64,000 bases of DNA. It comes from Vibrio xiamenensis. GTDB lineage: Bacteria > Pseudomonadota > Gammaproteobacteria > Enterobacterales > Vibrionaceae. Where the stretch lies: assembly GCF_900100015.1 (NCBI RefSeq), contig NZ_FNDD01000024.1:23514-87513 (forward strand), read 5' to 3'. Positions within the stretch are counted from its first letter, which is position 1, and the number at the start of each line of letters is the position of its first letter. This document shows positions 1-9,479 of this stretch, one piece after another. The notes beneath the pieces are model-generated. The model saw nothing but the letters and a program-made list of their open reading frames with translations, was not told the DNA's origin and did not search any database. The position numbers and the translations under genes are program-made.

Positions 1-25
1 TCAGTTGGTGATATAAATCAGTCAT
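1..25 (-). CDS. Possible start of tilS (partial, runs off the left edge)
   Basis: An ATG at 25 opens a minus-strand frame that stays open to the edge and encodes MTDLYHQL. It lies 69 bases beyond the accA terminator. In Vibrio relatives the tRNA(Ile)-lysidine synthetase gene follows accA on the same strand, so this could be its first codons. Eight residues are too few to identify a protein, and no strong Shine-Dalgarno is visible, so the call rests mainly on synteny. Confidence 0.25.
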
Positions 26-93
26 TGGATTGGCGTGTGAGTGCAAGATAAATTTGGCTTAGTTTACTGAATAATCGCTTGAGCGTTAACCAT

Positions 94-124
94 AAAAAAG
101 GGCTGGTCAATGACCAACCCTTTT
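94..124 (-). terminator. Intrinsic terminator after accA
   Basis: Inverted repeat AAGGGTTGGTC / GACCAGCCCTT with one mismatch, followed on the minus strand by a run of six T. It ends the dnaE-accA part of the operon. Confidence 0.8.
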
Positions 125-142
125 CAGCGATTAATGGGCTAA

Positions 143-1102
143 TTAACAGTAACCGTAGCTCATCAGACGCTGGTAACGACGCTCAAGCAAATCATCCGAC
201 TCAAGGGGCTCAAGCTCTTCAAGCTGCTTGGTCAGCGTCGCTTTGATATTTTCAGCCATGGCTGGGTAATCACGATGCGCACCACCAAGTGGCTCTTCAA
301 TGATTTCATCGATTAGCTCAAGCTCTTTCAGACGCGGGGCAATCAAACCCATCGCTTCTGCCGCTTGTGGCGCTTTATCAGAATCACGCCATAGAATCGA
401 CGCACAACCTTCTGGTGAAATCACCGAATAAGTTGAGTATTGCAGCATGTTGACATAGTCGCCGACACCGATAGCCAATGCACCGCCTGAGCCGCCTTCA
501 CCAACGACGTTACAGATAACCGGCACTTTCAGACCTGCCATCACTTTTAAGTTCATGGCGATCGCTTCTGATTGACCACGCTCTTCAGCGCCAACACCTG
601 GGTATGCACCCGCAGTATCGATGAAGGTAATCACTGGCATATTAAAACGCTCAGCCATACGCATTAAACGTAGCGCTTTGCGGTAACCTTCTGGCTTTGG
701 CATACCGAAGTTACGACGTACTTTTTCTTTGGTTTCACGACCTTTTTGATGACCAATTACCATCACTGGGCGGTCGTTCAAACGCGCAATACCACCGACA
801 ATCGCTTTATCATCGGCAAAAGCGCGATCGCCCGCCAATTCATCAAACTCGGTAAATACGTGTTCAATGTAATCAAGGGTGTATGGACGCAGTGGGTGGC
901 GCGCCAATTGAGCGGTTTCCCATGCACCTAAGTTACTGAAGATTTTCGTTTTAAGCTCTAGGCTCTTCTTTTCCAGCTGTTCAATCTCTTTATCTAGATC
1001 GACCCCTGCATTTCCGCCATGACGAGAAACGTCGCGTAACGCTTCAATCTTCGCTTCAAGTTCTGCAATCGGTTTTTCAAATTCTAGAAAATTCAGGCTC
1101 AT
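143..1102 (-). CDS. accA: Acetyl-CoA carboxylase carboxyltransferase subunit alpha
   Basis: The alpha subunit of the carboxyltransferase moves the carboxyl group from carboxybiotin on AccB to acetyl-CoA, giving malonyl-CoA for fatty acid synthesis; it works as an alpha2beta2 complex with AccD in the cytoplasm. The 319 residues equal the E. coli length. A charged helical N-terminus (about residues 10-55) precedes a crotonase-fold domain. The glycine-rich oxyanion segment GEGGSGG is at 201-207 and SPEGCASILW at 229-238. It lies 43 bases after dnaE and is the last gene before a strong terminator. The lipid A genes upstream in the same cluster use the same fatty acid pool. Identification is secure. 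Confidence 0.98.
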   Translation of the reverse strand: MSLNFLEFEKPIAELEAKIEALRDVSRHGGNAGVDLDKEIEQLEKKSLELKTKIFSNLGAWETAQLARHPLRPYTLDYIEHVFTEFDELAGDRAFADDKAIVGGIARLNDRPVMVIGHQKGRETKEKVRRNFGMPKPEGYRKALRLMRMAERFNMPVITFIDTAGAYPGVGAEERGQSEAIAMNLKVMAGLKVPVICNVVGEGGSGGALAIGVGDYVNMLQYSTYSVISPEGCASILWRDSDKAPQAAEAMGLIAPRLKELELIDEIIEEPLGGAHRDYPAMAENIKATLTKQLEELEPLESDDLLERRYQRLMSYGYC

Positions 1103-1145
1103 CTATGGATCCTTTTTGACTCGGCTGATTGTATTTGTGCCGAAT

Positions 1146-4100
1146 TTAGTTAAATTCGAGTTCTACCTGGCTCTTGCCAAGTAATTGCTTCAATTCGTCT
1201 AATAATGTATCGCTTGGCGTCACCCGCCACTCGGTACCAAGCGTTAATCGCGCTCTCGCATCGCTACGTTGGTAATATACATTGACAGGTATAGTCCCTG
1301 CTTTATGAGGCTCCAATATTTGGCTAAAGCGCTCAAAAAATTGGTCATTTATTTGAGATTGATGGATAGAGACCGATAAGCCTCTTGCATATTTTTCTCG
1401 TGCACTCCCGAGATCCATCACCTCGCGGGCGGTCATTTTAAGACCGCCATTGAAATCATCAAAGCTGACCTGTCCAGAAACCACCAAAATTCTGTCTTTT
1501 TCTAACAATTCTGCGTACCTGTCTAAGGCATCAGAAAACAACATGACTTCCATACGACCACTTCGGTCATCCAAAGTCATGATTCCGATTCGGCTGCCGC
1601 GCTTGGTGGTCATCACTCTGGCTGCAATCACCAAACCAGAAACCGTTACCGATTGGTCGCGACGCGTTGGCGTGGCGTCTTTTAATCGACAACTGGTGTA
1701 TTTGGTTAGTTCCTTGAGGTAAGCATTAATTGGGTGCCCCGTCAAATATAGACCTAAAGTATCACGCTCCCCTTCCAACCAGACTTTCTCTGGCCACGGA
1801 TCGACTTTGGTATATTTGTTTTCGACTTCTTCCGGCGCTTCAGTGAGAACACCAAACAAGTCGGTCTGACCAAACGCTTCCGCTTGGTGGTGTTGGCTTG
1901 CTGCTTTCACCGCATCGTTGAGCGAAGCCATCAGCGCTGCGCGGTGCGGACCAAGGCGATCCAGCGCGCCGGCGTAAATCAATTTCTCAATCACACGCTT
2001 ATTGACTTTCTTCAGGTCAATGCGTGCACAAAAATCAAATAAGTCTTTGAAATAGCCGTCTTTACGCGCTTCAAGAATCGCTTCAATTGGCCCTTCACCG
2101 ACACCTTTAATAGCGCCGATACCGTAAACAATCGCACCATCTTCATCAACGTTAAATCGATACAAACCAGAGTTAATGTCAGGTGGCAACACCTTGAGCT
2201 TCATACGAATACATTCATCGACCAAGCCAACGACTTTCTCGGTGTTGTCCATATCCGCCGTCATTACCGCAGCCATAAACTCGGCCGGATAGTGGGTTTT
2301 AAGCCACAAGGTTTGATAAGACACCAGCGCATACGCGGCGGAGTGCGATTTGTTAAATCCGTAACCGGCAAATTTCTCTACCAAGTCAAAGATTTTCATC
2401 GCCAGCTCGCCGTCGATGCCATTTTTCACCGCGCCATCTTCAAACGTCGCACGCTGCTTGGCCATCTCTTCCGGCTTTTTCTTACCCATCGCACGGCGCA
2501 ACATGTCAGCGCCGCCTAGAGTGTAGCCAGACAGCACCTGAGCGATCTGCATTACCTGTTCTTGATACAGAATAATGCCGTAAGTCGGGTCGAGAATTTC
2601 TTTAAGTGACTCGTGTTGCCATTTTTCATCTGGGTAAGACACCGCTTCACGGCCGTGCTTACGGTCGATAAAGTTATCTACCATGCCCGATTGCAGCGGG
2701 CCAGGACGAAACAGCGCCACCAGTGCGATGATATCTTCAAAACAGTCGGGTTGCAGACGCTTAATCAGCTCTTTCATACCGCGTGATTCGAGCTGGAATA
2801 CCGCAGTGGTTTCAGAGTTTTGCAGAATGTTAAACGATGCTTTATCGGCTAAGTCAATCGCTTCGATGCGAACGGGGTCTTTACCTTCACGCTCTAAACG
2901 CGGGTTAATCAAACCCAGCGCCCAGTCAATGATGGTCAGGGTACGCAGCCCCAAGAAGTCAAACTTAACCAAACCCGCGGTTTCGACATCGTTTTTGTCA
3001 AACTGAGTTACGGGGAAATGGCCTTCCGCATCGGCGTAGATTGGCGCAAAATCGGTGATGGTAGTCGGTGAAATCACCACCCCACCCGCGTGTTTACCGG
3101 CGTTTCGAGTACAACCTTCGAGAATTCGACACATGTCGATAAGCTCTTTGACTTCTTCATCAGCGTCATAGAGCTCAGGGAGTGCGGGCTCGGCTTTAAA
3201 CGCTTTTTCAAGCGTCATTCCGGGATCAGGTGGCACCAGTTTGGAAATACGGTCAACAAAGCCAAACGGATGACCAAGCACTCGGCCAACATCGCGAATA
3301 ACCGCTTTGGCAGCCATGGTACCAAAGGTAATGATCTGCGATACCGCATCACGGCCATACATTTCCGCCACGTGATCAATCACTCGGTCACGCTTATCCA
3401 TACAGAAGTCAACGTCGAAATCGGGCATCGACACCCGCTCTGGGTTCAGAAAGCGTTCGAATAGTAGGTCGTATTCCAAAGGATCGAGGTCAGTAATTTT
3501 AAGCGCATAGGCAACCAGAGAGCCCGCACCGGAACCTCGTCCTGGACCAACAGGAATGTCGTTATCTTTTGACCACTGGATGAACTCCATTACGATCAAG
3601 AAATAACCGGGAAACCCCATGTTGTTGATAACTTCAAGCTCGACTTGCAAGCGCTCATCGTATTCAGGGCGGCGTTTCGCCCGCTCATCCGCATCCGGAA
3701 AGAGGAATTCTAGCCGATCTTCCAAGCCTTCTAGCGACTTCTTGACCAAAAATTCGGTCTCTTCCATCCCTTCGGTTGGGAAAGCTGGCAAGAAATATTC
3801 GCCAAGACGAACGGTGACGTTACAGCGCTTGGCGATTTCAACACTGTTTTGCAGCGCTTCTGGAATGTCTTTAAACAGCTCGCACATCTCATCTTCACTG
3901 CGAAGATACTGTTGCGGGCTGTAGTTTTTCGGGCGACGAGGATCTTCTAAGGTGTAACCATCGTGAATCGCAACGCGAATTTCATGAGCATCAAACAGCT
4001 CCTCACTGAGAAACACCACATCATTAGTCGCAACCACTGGAAGCTGGTTTTGCTCAGCGACTTCAAGCGCAAAGTGCAAATAGGTTTCTTCGTCGCTACG

Positions 4101-4622
4101 CCCGGTACGCGTCAGTTCAAGATAAAAACGGTCAGCGAAGTGGGTTTGATAAAATTCAACACACTCATCGACCAAGCGCTGATTACCTTTGAGTAAAGCT
4201 CGGCCAATTTCACCAATTTTGCCGCCGGATAGAATGATAATGCCTTGCGAATGCTCAAGCAGCCAATCACGGTCAATCACCGGAAGATGCTGAACATGAC
4301 CGCGCAAATAAGCCTTTGAAATCAATAAGGTAAGATTTTTGTAACCTTCGTTATCTGCCGCCAGAATGGTGATACGGGTCAGCTCGTCACCAAACGCTTC
4401 CGACTGCATCGCGAAATCGGCGCCGATAATCGGCTTCACGCCGTTCTTATGTGCGTTGTCATAGAATTTCACCAAACCACATAAGTTGGTGAAATCGGTC
4501 AGTGCCATCGCAGGCATTCCCATTTCGGCCACCTTTTTTACCAAGGGTGGCACTTTTGACAGGCCATCGACCATGGAAAAATCGCTGTGGATGCGAAGGT
4601 GGACAAACTTAGGATCAGACAT
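1146..4622 (-). CDS. dnaE: DNA polymerase III subunit alpha
   Basis: Catalytic subunit of the replicative polymerase, acting in the Pol III core with DnaQ and HolE. The 1158 residues are within two of the E. coli length. The N-terminal PHP domain begins with HLRIHSD (residues 8-14). The polymerase acidic motif PDFDVDFCMDKRD lies near residue 400. A clamp-binding pentapeptide QTDLF lies near residue 920, the place of the E. coli internal beta-clamp motif, and the OB-fold region follows. The start at MSDPKFVHLR matches family N-termini. It lies 80 bases after rnhB and 43 bases before accA, the usual lpxB-rnhB-dnaE-accA order. Confidence 0.98.
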   Translation of the reverse strand: MSDPKFVHLRIHSDFSMVDGLSKVPPLVKKVAEMGMPAMALTDFTNLCGLVKFYDNAHKNGVKPIIGADFAMQSEAFGDELTRITILAADNEGYKNLTLLISKAYLRGHVQHLPVIDRDWLLEHSQGIIILSGGKIGEIGRALLKGNQRLVDECVEFYQTHFADRFYLELTRTGRSDEETYLHFALEVAEQNQLPVVATNDVVFLSEELFDAHEIRVAIHDGYTLEDPRRPKNYSPQQYLRSEDEMCELFKDIPEALQNSVEIAKRCNVTVRLGEYFLPAFPTEGMEETEFLVKKSLEGLEDRLEFLFPDADERAKRRPEYDERLQVELEVINNMGFPGYFLIVMEFIQWSKDNDIPVGPGRGSGAGSLVAYALKITDLDPLEYDLLFERFLNPERVSMPDFDVDFCMDKRDRVIDHVAEMYGRDAVSQIITFGTMAAKAVIRDVGRVLGHPFGFVDRISKLVPPDPGMTLEKAFKAEPALPELYDADEEVKELIDMCRILEGCTRNAGKHAGGVVISPTTITDFAPIYADAEGHFPVTQFDKNDVETAGLVKFDFLGLRTLTIIDWALGLINPRLEREGKDPVRIEAIDLADKASFNILQNSETTAVFQLESRGMKELIKRLQPDCFEDIIALVALFRPGPLQSGMVDNFIDRKHGREAVSYPDEKWQHESLKEILDPTYGIILYQEQVMQIAQVLSGYTLGGADMLRRAMGKKKPEEMAKQRATFEDGAVKNGIDGELAMKIFDLVEKFAGYGFNKSHSAAYALVSYQTLWLKTHYPAEFMAAVMTADMDNTEKVVGLVDECIRMKLKVLPPDINSGLYRFNVDEDGAIVYGIGAIKGVGEGPIEAILEARKDGYFKDLFDFCARIDLKKVNKRVIEKLIYAGALDRLGPHRAALMASLNDAVKAASQHHQAEAFGQTDLFGVLTEAPEEVENKYTKVDPWPEKVWLEGERDTLGLYLTGHPINAYLKELTKYTSCRLKDATPTRRDQSVTVSGLVIAARVMTTKRGSRIGIMTLDDRSGRMEVMLFSDALDRYAELLEKDRILVVSGQVSFDDFNGGLKMTAREVMDLGSAREKYARGLSVSIHQSQINDQFFERFSQILEPHKAGTIPVNVYYQRSDARARLTLGTEWRVTPSDTLLDELKQLLGKSQVELEFN

Positions 4623-4702
4623 GGGTAGGTTCCGAGTTAAACATGATAAAAACCAGCGAGACGTCTATTTTACGGAATTCATCAAGGGAATAAAGGGCTG
4701 GA

Positions 4703-5320
4703 TTAATCTAGCCCTAATGCTTTGCGTACCGGCTTAAAACTTTTGCGATGCTGGTCGATAACACCGTGCTTTTCGATCGCTTCAAAATGCGCTTTGGTTG
4801 GATAACCTTTGTGCTGTGCAAAACCAAATTGTGGATACCGGGCATCCAACTCTTCCATTTCACTGTCACGCACGACTTTGGCAATGATAGAGGCTGCGCT
4901 GATTTCGGCGACGCGTAAATCGCCTTTGACCACCGCTTGCGCCGCCATCGTTAGCTGCGGTACACGATTACCGTCAATCAGTGCTAAATCCGGTTCGATG
5001 CCAAGCCCGGCAATCGCACGCTGCATCGCAACCATCGTTGCTTGCAATATGTTCAACTGGTCAATTTCAGCTGGTGAACAACGTCCAACCGCCCAAGCTA
5101 AGGCTTTTTGCTGAATTTCAGGAAACAGCGCCAAACGCTTTTTCTCAGACAGTTTTTTTGAGTCGTTAAGACCTGCGATCGGATTATTGGGGTCCAAAAT
5201 AACCGCAGCAGTAACCACATCGCCCACTAATGGGCCACGGCCCACTTCGTCCACTCCCGCAATCAAGCGATAACCTTGTGGGTATTCAAATGGCGGCAGT
5301 GGCGCTTTTTCCTTCGTCAT
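4703..5320 (-). CDS. rnhB: Ribonuclease HII
   Basis: Cleaves RNA in RNA:DNA hybrids and starts removal of misincorporated ribonucleotides. Visible motifs are GVDEVGRGPLVG near the N-terminus (first acidic residues), DSKKLSE, and ASIIAKVVRD (distal catalytic Asp). The frame is open far upstream inside lpxB, but family proteins begin just before the GVDEVGRG motif. I chose the ATG at 5320 (MTKEK), which has GAG seven bases upstream; an ATG at 5326 would add two residues. This gives 205 residues against 198 in E. coli. The start is 7 bases past the lpxB stop, so translation is probably coupled. Confidence 0.95.
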   Translation of the reverse strand: MTKEKAPLPPFEYPQGYRLIAGVDEVGRGPLVGDVVTAAVILDPNNPIAGLNDSKKLSEKKRLALFPEIQQKALAWAVGRCSPAEIDQLNILQATMVAMQRAIAGLGIEPDLALIDGNRVPQLTMAAQAVVKGDLRVAEISAASIIAKVVRDSEMEELDARYPQFGFAQHKGYPTKAHFEAIEKHGVIDQHRKSFKPVRKALGLD

Positions 5321-5327
5321 AAACATC

Positions 5328-6467
5328 TCATTTATTGATAAGAGACAACACCGCCGTAGCGGCTTGTGTGTCGGCATCTTTGCGAATCCAATGATGCATC
5401 TCGGTAAACTTATCCAACATGGCGTGATTATCGGTCTCAAGCAACTTGCTGACCTCAGCGTATAAGTTATCAACCGTGCACTCTTCCTGCAGCAGCTCCG
5501 CCACCAGCTCACTGTCGGAAAGAATATTAGGCAGCGAGACATATTTGGTTTTAAGCATGCGGCGCGCTAAGAAAGCGGTGAATGCGTTGACACGATAACC
5601 CACCACCATCGGACGCTTAAGTAGCATACACTCAAGCGCGACAGTGCCCGATGCGAGCATCACAGCGTCTGATGCCGTAATCACATTGCGCGCGGTGTCA
5701 TCCACCAGTTTGAAATCCAATTCCGGCGCGAACTCTTGCCACGCTTGCTCAAATTGCTCACGGCGCTTTTGATTGACCAAAGCGACAACAAAACCAACCT
5801 CAGGATGATGTTGATGCAGGCGCTTGCAGGTTTCAATAAACGGCTGAGCCAACATTTTGAGCTCGGCGCCTCGGCTGCCCGGAAGCACCGCTAGCCAACG
5901 TTTGTTAACGTCCAAGCCAAGCAATTCGCGCGCAGGTGCTTTTGGCGATTCAAGAGGAATCGCGTCAGCAAGGGTGTGACCAATAAACTCACACGGCACA
6001 TTAAACTTGTCGTAAAACGCTTTTTCAAACGGCAAAAATGCCAGCACTAGATTGGTAGCGGCGGCTATCTTGTGAATGCGTTTTTGACGCCACGCCCAAA
6101 CCGACGGACTAACATAATGAACTGTTTTGACCCCAGCATCTTTGAGATCTTTCTCAAGACGAAGGTTAAAATCGGGTGCATCGATACCAACAAACACATC
6201 TGGCGGATTATCGGTAAAGAACTTAACCAGTTCGGCTTTGACTTTAAGCAGACGAGGTAAACGCCCAAGCACTTCGACCAACCCCATCACTGAAAGCTCT
6301 TCCATATCAAACAAGCTTTGGCAGCCTTGAGCGATCATTTTCGGTCCACCAATACCAACAAACTCAGCGTTGGGATAACGCTGCTTGATGGCTTGAATAA
6401 ATCCTTCGCCTAAGGTGTCACCAGACAATTCGCCTGCCACAATACCGATACGTAATGGCTGTTCCAT
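5328..6467 (-). CDS. lpxB: Lipid-A-disaccharide synthase
   Basis: Glycosyltransferase family 19 enzyme that condenses UDP-2,3-diacylglucosamine with lipid X to give the lipid A disaccharide, at the inner face of the cytoplasmic membrane. It has 379 residues (E. coli 382). The N-terminal GELSGDTLGEGFI segment and the SGTVALE donor-site motif in the C-terminal half are clear. It follows lpxA after about 110 bases without a visible terminator and precedes rnhB, completing the lpxD-fabZ-lpxA-lpxB set. Confidence 0.97.
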   Translation of the reverse strand: MEQPLRIGIVAGELSGDTLGEGFIQAIKQRYPNAEFVGIGGPKMIAQGCQSLFDMEELSVMGLVEVLGRLPRLLKVKAELVKFFTDNPPDVFVGIDAPDFNLRLEKDLKDAGVKTVHYVSPSVWAWRQKRIHKIAAATNLVLAFLPFEKAFYDKFNVPCEFIGHTLADAIPLESPKAPARELLGLDVNKRWLAVLPGSRGAELKMLAQPFIETCKRLHQHHPEVGFVVALVNQKRREQFEQAWQEFAPELDFKLVDDTARNVITASDAVMLASGTVALECMLLKRPMVVGYRVNAFTAFLARRMLKTKYVSLPNILSDSELVAELLQEECTVDNLYAEVSKLLETDNHAMLDKFTEMHHWIRKDADTQAATAVLSLINK

Positions 6468-6577
6468 GAAATTCCTTGATTGAGTCTAAATAGAGAGAGC
6501 GTAAAAGTGGCTAAGATAAAAACACAAAAAGACCGCAGGAGCGACCAGCGATCTTTTTCAAGACATTAACAAACCAT

Positions 6578-7366
6578 TTAGCGAATAATGCCACGCTCGG
6601 TGGTTTCCAGCATTTTGATCATACGTTCGATCGACGGGAACTCAGTCGCCATCTCTTGCAATGCAGGAATCACTTCGGCCAGCGTTTTGCCTGAGCGATA
6701 GATTTCTTTATACGCTTTCATCAAAGCGCGTAAATCCGCCTTTTCAAACCCGTTGCGCTGCAGGCCAACTTTGTTCAAACCAAATGGCGCAGCGTGGTTA
6801 CCTTGAGCCAATACGTAAGGCAATACATCCTGAACCACGGCAGAGCAACCGCCAATGTAGGCGTACGCACCAACGGTACAAAACGGGTGAATCGCTGAAA
6901 GTGCCATCACGCCCGCGTGATCGTCAACCGTTACATGGCCGCCTAAAATAGCGTTGTTGCCAATATGAGTGTGGTTACCAACAATCACATCGTGAGCAAT
7001 ATGGGCATTAACACACAGCAGGTTGTCATCACCCACCACGGTTTCGCCGCGATCTTGCACCGTACCACGATGAATTTGCACCGCTTCACGAATCACATTG
7101 CGATCGCCGATCACAACGGTTGTGTCTTCACCACCGTATTTCTTATCTTGGTTTTCTTCACCAATCACTGCGTGAGGAAAAATACGGTTGTCTTTACCGA
7201 TCTTAGTGTGACCTTTAATCACCACATGCGACATGACTTCGGTGCCTTCACCAATCTCTACCGTTGAGGTGATATAAGTGAATGGCCCAACCGTTACGTT
7301 AGCGCCAATCTTTGCGCCTTCTTCGACCACCGCTGCCGGGTGGATTTGGGCAGATTCATGAATCAT
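6578..7366 (-). CDS. lpxA: UDP-N-acetylglucosamine acyltransferase
   Basis: First enzyme of lipid A synthesis; it moves 3-hydroxyacyl from acyl carrier protein to UDP-GlcNAc. I chose the ATG at 7366 (MIHESAQIHP). This gives 262 residues, as in E. coli, and places the catalytic histidine at H125 in AHIAHD. The left-handed beta-helix is seen as repeated hexapeptides (for example IGANVT, IGNNAI), followed by a helical C-terminus. The stop of fabZ is one base upstream of this ATG, so translation should be coupled. An in-frame upstream start would only add residues overlapping fabZ. Confidence 0.97.
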   Translation of the reverse strand: MIHESAQIHPAAVVEEGAKIGANVTVGPFTYITSTVEIGEGTEVMSHVVIKGHTKIGKDNRIFPHAVIGEENQDKKYGGEDTTVVIGDRNVIREAVQIHRGTVQDRGETVVGDDNLLCVNAHIAHDVIVGNHTHIGNNAILGGHVTVDDHAGVMALSAIHPFCTVGAYAYIGGCSAVVQDVLPYVLAQGNHAAPFGLNKVGLQRNGFEKADLRALMKAYKEIYRSGKTLAEVIPALQEMATEFPSIERMIKMLETTERGIIR

Positions 7367-7367
7367 C

Positions 7368-7820
7368 TTAAAATTCTCGACGAGCACATTTCAATTCAGC
7401 AGAACAAACCACGTCGCCGTCCACTTTCGCTTCACAGCTAAATGCAGCGATACCACGACGCTCTTTTAAAAATTGTACTTCAATAACTAACTGATCGCCT
7501 GGTGTTACTGGTTTGCGGAATTTAGCACCATCAACGCTCGCGAAGTAGTAAAGTTCGTTGCCAGAAGGCGCACCAAACGATTTAAACGCCAAAAGACCAG
7601 TTGCTTGGGCCATCGCTTCAAGAATGAGTACGCCAGGAAAAACCGGTAACTGAGGGAAATGGCCGGTAAATTGAGGCTCGTTTACTGAAACGTTTTTGAT
7701 GGCTTTCAGGTATTTTTCTTCTTGATAGTCGGTCACGCGATCAATCAGCAAAAACGGATAACGGTGAGGCAGCAATTCCTGAATTTCAGTAATATCCATC
7801 ATTTTATTTTCAGTAGTCAA
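7368..7820 (-). CDS. fabZ: 3-hydroxyacyl-ACP dehydratase FabZ
   Basis: Dehydrates 3-hydroxyacyl-ACP in fatty acid elongation, competing with LpxA and LpxD for the same 3-hydroxyacyl-ACP substrate. The 150-residue hot-dog-fold protein carries the catalytic pair H54 (GHFPQLPVFPG) and E68 (LILEAMAQ). The N-terminal LLPHRYPFLLIDR is typical. It sits between lpxD and lpxA as in E. coli, but here a terminator-like hairpin separates it from lpxD. Confidence 0.97.
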   Translation of the reverse strand: MTTENKMMDITEIQELLPHRYPFLLIDRVTDYQEEKYLKAIKNVSVNEPQFTGHFPQLPVFPGVLILEAMAQATGLLAFKSFGAPSGNELYYFASVDGAKFRKPVTPGDQLVIEVQFLKERRGIAAFSCEAKVDGDVVCSAELKCARREF

Positions 7821-7876
7821 AGTCGTATTCCTATATAAAAATTTAAAAACTTTGTTTAATGGCAGGCATTATAGAC

Positions 7877-7906
7877 GAAAAAGGCCCGCGTTTCGCGAGC
7901 CTTTTA
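7877..7906 (-). terminator. Intrinsic terminator or attenuator between lpxD and fabZ
   Basis: Stem AAAGGCTCGCG / CGCGGGCCTTT (one G-T pair) with a 3-base loop, followed by T-rich sequence on the minus strand. It could reduce read-through from bamA-skp-lpxD into fabZ-lpxA-lpxB. Confidence 0.7.
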
Positions 7907-7920
7907 AAGCAGAAATTGAA

Positions 7921-8952
7921 TTAAGATTCCGTTTTCTGTTCTAGCTGCTTTTCAACCGCTTTCAAGCGTTTGTTCATTTCGTCAATGCGATGAACACGTG
8001 TTGCTGTCTTACGCCACTCTTTATTCGGTTGCAGAGGAATACCTGAAGAGTACACCCCTTTTTCTTCGATACTGCGCATCACCATACCCATACCGGTGAT
8101 GGTGACACCATCGGCGATTTCGATATGGCCATTAATGACCGATGCGCCACCGATAATGCAGTACTTACCAATGCGAGTACTACCAGCAACAATCGTACCA
8201 CCAGCCATGGCTGTACCATATCCGATGTGCACGTTGTGGGCAATTTGCATCTGATTATCAAGGATGACGTTATCTTCAATGATAGTATCGTCCAGTGCAC
8301 CACGGTCAATTGAAGTACACGCACCGATTTCGACTCGGTTGCCAATACGTACGCTGCCAAGCTGAGGAATTTTGATCCACTCACCACGCTCGTTCGCATA
8401 ACCAAAGCCATCAGAGCCAATCACGGTACCCGATTGCACTAGGCAATCTTCGCCAATCACAACATCATGATAAATACTGACATTAGCCCAAAGCTTACTA
8501 TTGCTACCTAACGAAGCATTTTTACCGACAAAACAGTTTGCGCCGATAATCACGTTATCGCCCAGTACCACACCCGATTCGATCACCGAGTTAGCACCAA
8601 CCGAAACATTAATGCCTAGGCTCGCATCGTCTGCAATCACTGCTGATGGAGCAATACCTTGCGCCGGAGCGGGCGTTGTATCCAGAGCTTGAGCAACGCG
8701 CGCAAACGCAACGTAAGGATCGTCAACCACTAGCACATTGCCGTCAAACAATGATTTCTGGGCTTCTTTCACCATTACGACTGTCGCTTGGCAAGACGCC
8801 AAATGCTTTGCGTATTTCGGATTCGACAAGAAGGTAACATGACCTTGCGTTGCTTTATCCATCGGAGCGACCATAGTCACCTCAGCATGGTTATCACCAT
8901 GCAAGGTACCACCGGTAATTTTTGCCAATTCGGCTAATGTCAATGTTGCCAT
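7921..8952 (-). CDS. lpxD: UDP-3-O-(3-hydroxyacyl)glucosamine N-acyltransferase
   Basis: Adds the N-linked hydroxyacyl chain in lipid A synthesis, the third step of the Raetz pathway. It has 343 residues (E. coli 341). An N-terminal uridine-binding domain (about 1-100, starting MATLTLAELAKITGG) is followed by a hexapeptide-repeat beta-helix. The conserved AHNVHIGYGTAMAGG segment contains the likely catalytic histidine, and the C-terminal helices end KAVEKQLEQK. It starts 3 bases after the skp stop, so it belongs to the bamA-skp transcript. Confidence 0.97.
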   Translation of the reverse strand: MATLTLAELAKITGGTLHGDNHAEVTMVAPMDKATQGHVTFLSNPKYAKHLASCQATVVMVKEAQKSLFDGNVLVVDDPYVAFARVAQALDTTPAPAQGIAPSAVIADDASLGINVSVGANSVIESGVVLGDNVIIGANCFVGKNASLGSNSKLWANVSIYHDVVIGEDCLVQSGTVIGSDGFGYANERGEWIKIPQLGSVRIGNRVEIGACTSIDRGALDDTIIEDNVILDNQMQIAHNVHIGYGTAMAGGTIVAGSTRIGKYCIIGGASVINGHIEIADGVTITGMGMVMRSIEEKGVYSSGIPLQPNKEWRKTATRVHRIDEMNKRLKAVEKQLEQKTES

Positions 8953-8955
8953 AAG

Positions 8956-9465
8956 TTATTTGATTTCTTTAATTACTTGCTCAGAAATGTTGTATTCAGG
9001 TTTGCCATACTGAAGACTTTGAATGTCGATAACCATATCATAGCCTTGTTTTTCTGCCACTTTCTTAACTGCAGCTTGAATAACTTGGAACAGTTTAGCT
9101 TTTTCTTCTGCTTCACGACGTTTTGAAGCTTGATCCAGCGCCTGAGCTTTCACTTTGTACTTGCTGTCTAGCTGGCCGATCTCGATACGCAGTTTTTCAA
9201 CTTGATCTTCACTCATCAGCTCGCCATCACGCTTAAGCTTTTCGATTTTCGTTTTCGCTTGCGCTTGAATTGATTTCAACTCGTCGGCGCGATCTTTAAA
9301 ATCGCTTTGCATTTTTTGAAGAACGGCTTCGCGCTGCGGCAATGCTTGAAAAACTTGAGCAGTGTTCACATAAGCAATTTTTTGCGCTGCGCTCGCAGCG
9401 TTTGCAAACATTGAAGTACCCAAGATAACTAGGCTAACACCAGCCGCTTTGACGATTTTTTTCAA
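8956..9465 (-). CDS. skp: Periplasmic chaperone Skp (OmpH)
   Basis: Periplasmic trimeric chaperone that holds unfolded outer-membrane proteins on their way to the Bam complex. It has 169 residues. A signal peptide covers about residues 1-26 (MKKIVKAAG to ANAASA, cleavage before AQKIAYV). The rest is mostly long charged helices (about 45-125) that form the tentacles. It lies 14 bases after bamA and 3 bases before lpxD, the classic bamA-skp-lpxD order. Confidence 0.95.
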   Translation of the reverse strand: MKKIVKAAGVSLVILGTSMFANAASAAQKIAYVNTAQVFQALPQREAVLQKMQSDFKDRADELKSIQAQAKTKIEKLKRDGELMSEDQVEKLRIEIGQLDSKYKVKAQALDQASKRREAEEKAKLFQVIQAAVKKVAEKQGYDMVIDIQSLQYGKPEYNISEQVIKEIK

Positions 9466-9479
9466 AATTAATTCCTCTT

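Noticed and set aside
5321..5542. Longer rnhB start overlapping lpxB
   Set aside because: The extension has no family similarity and lies inside lpxB; the ATG at 5320 fits RNase HII length.
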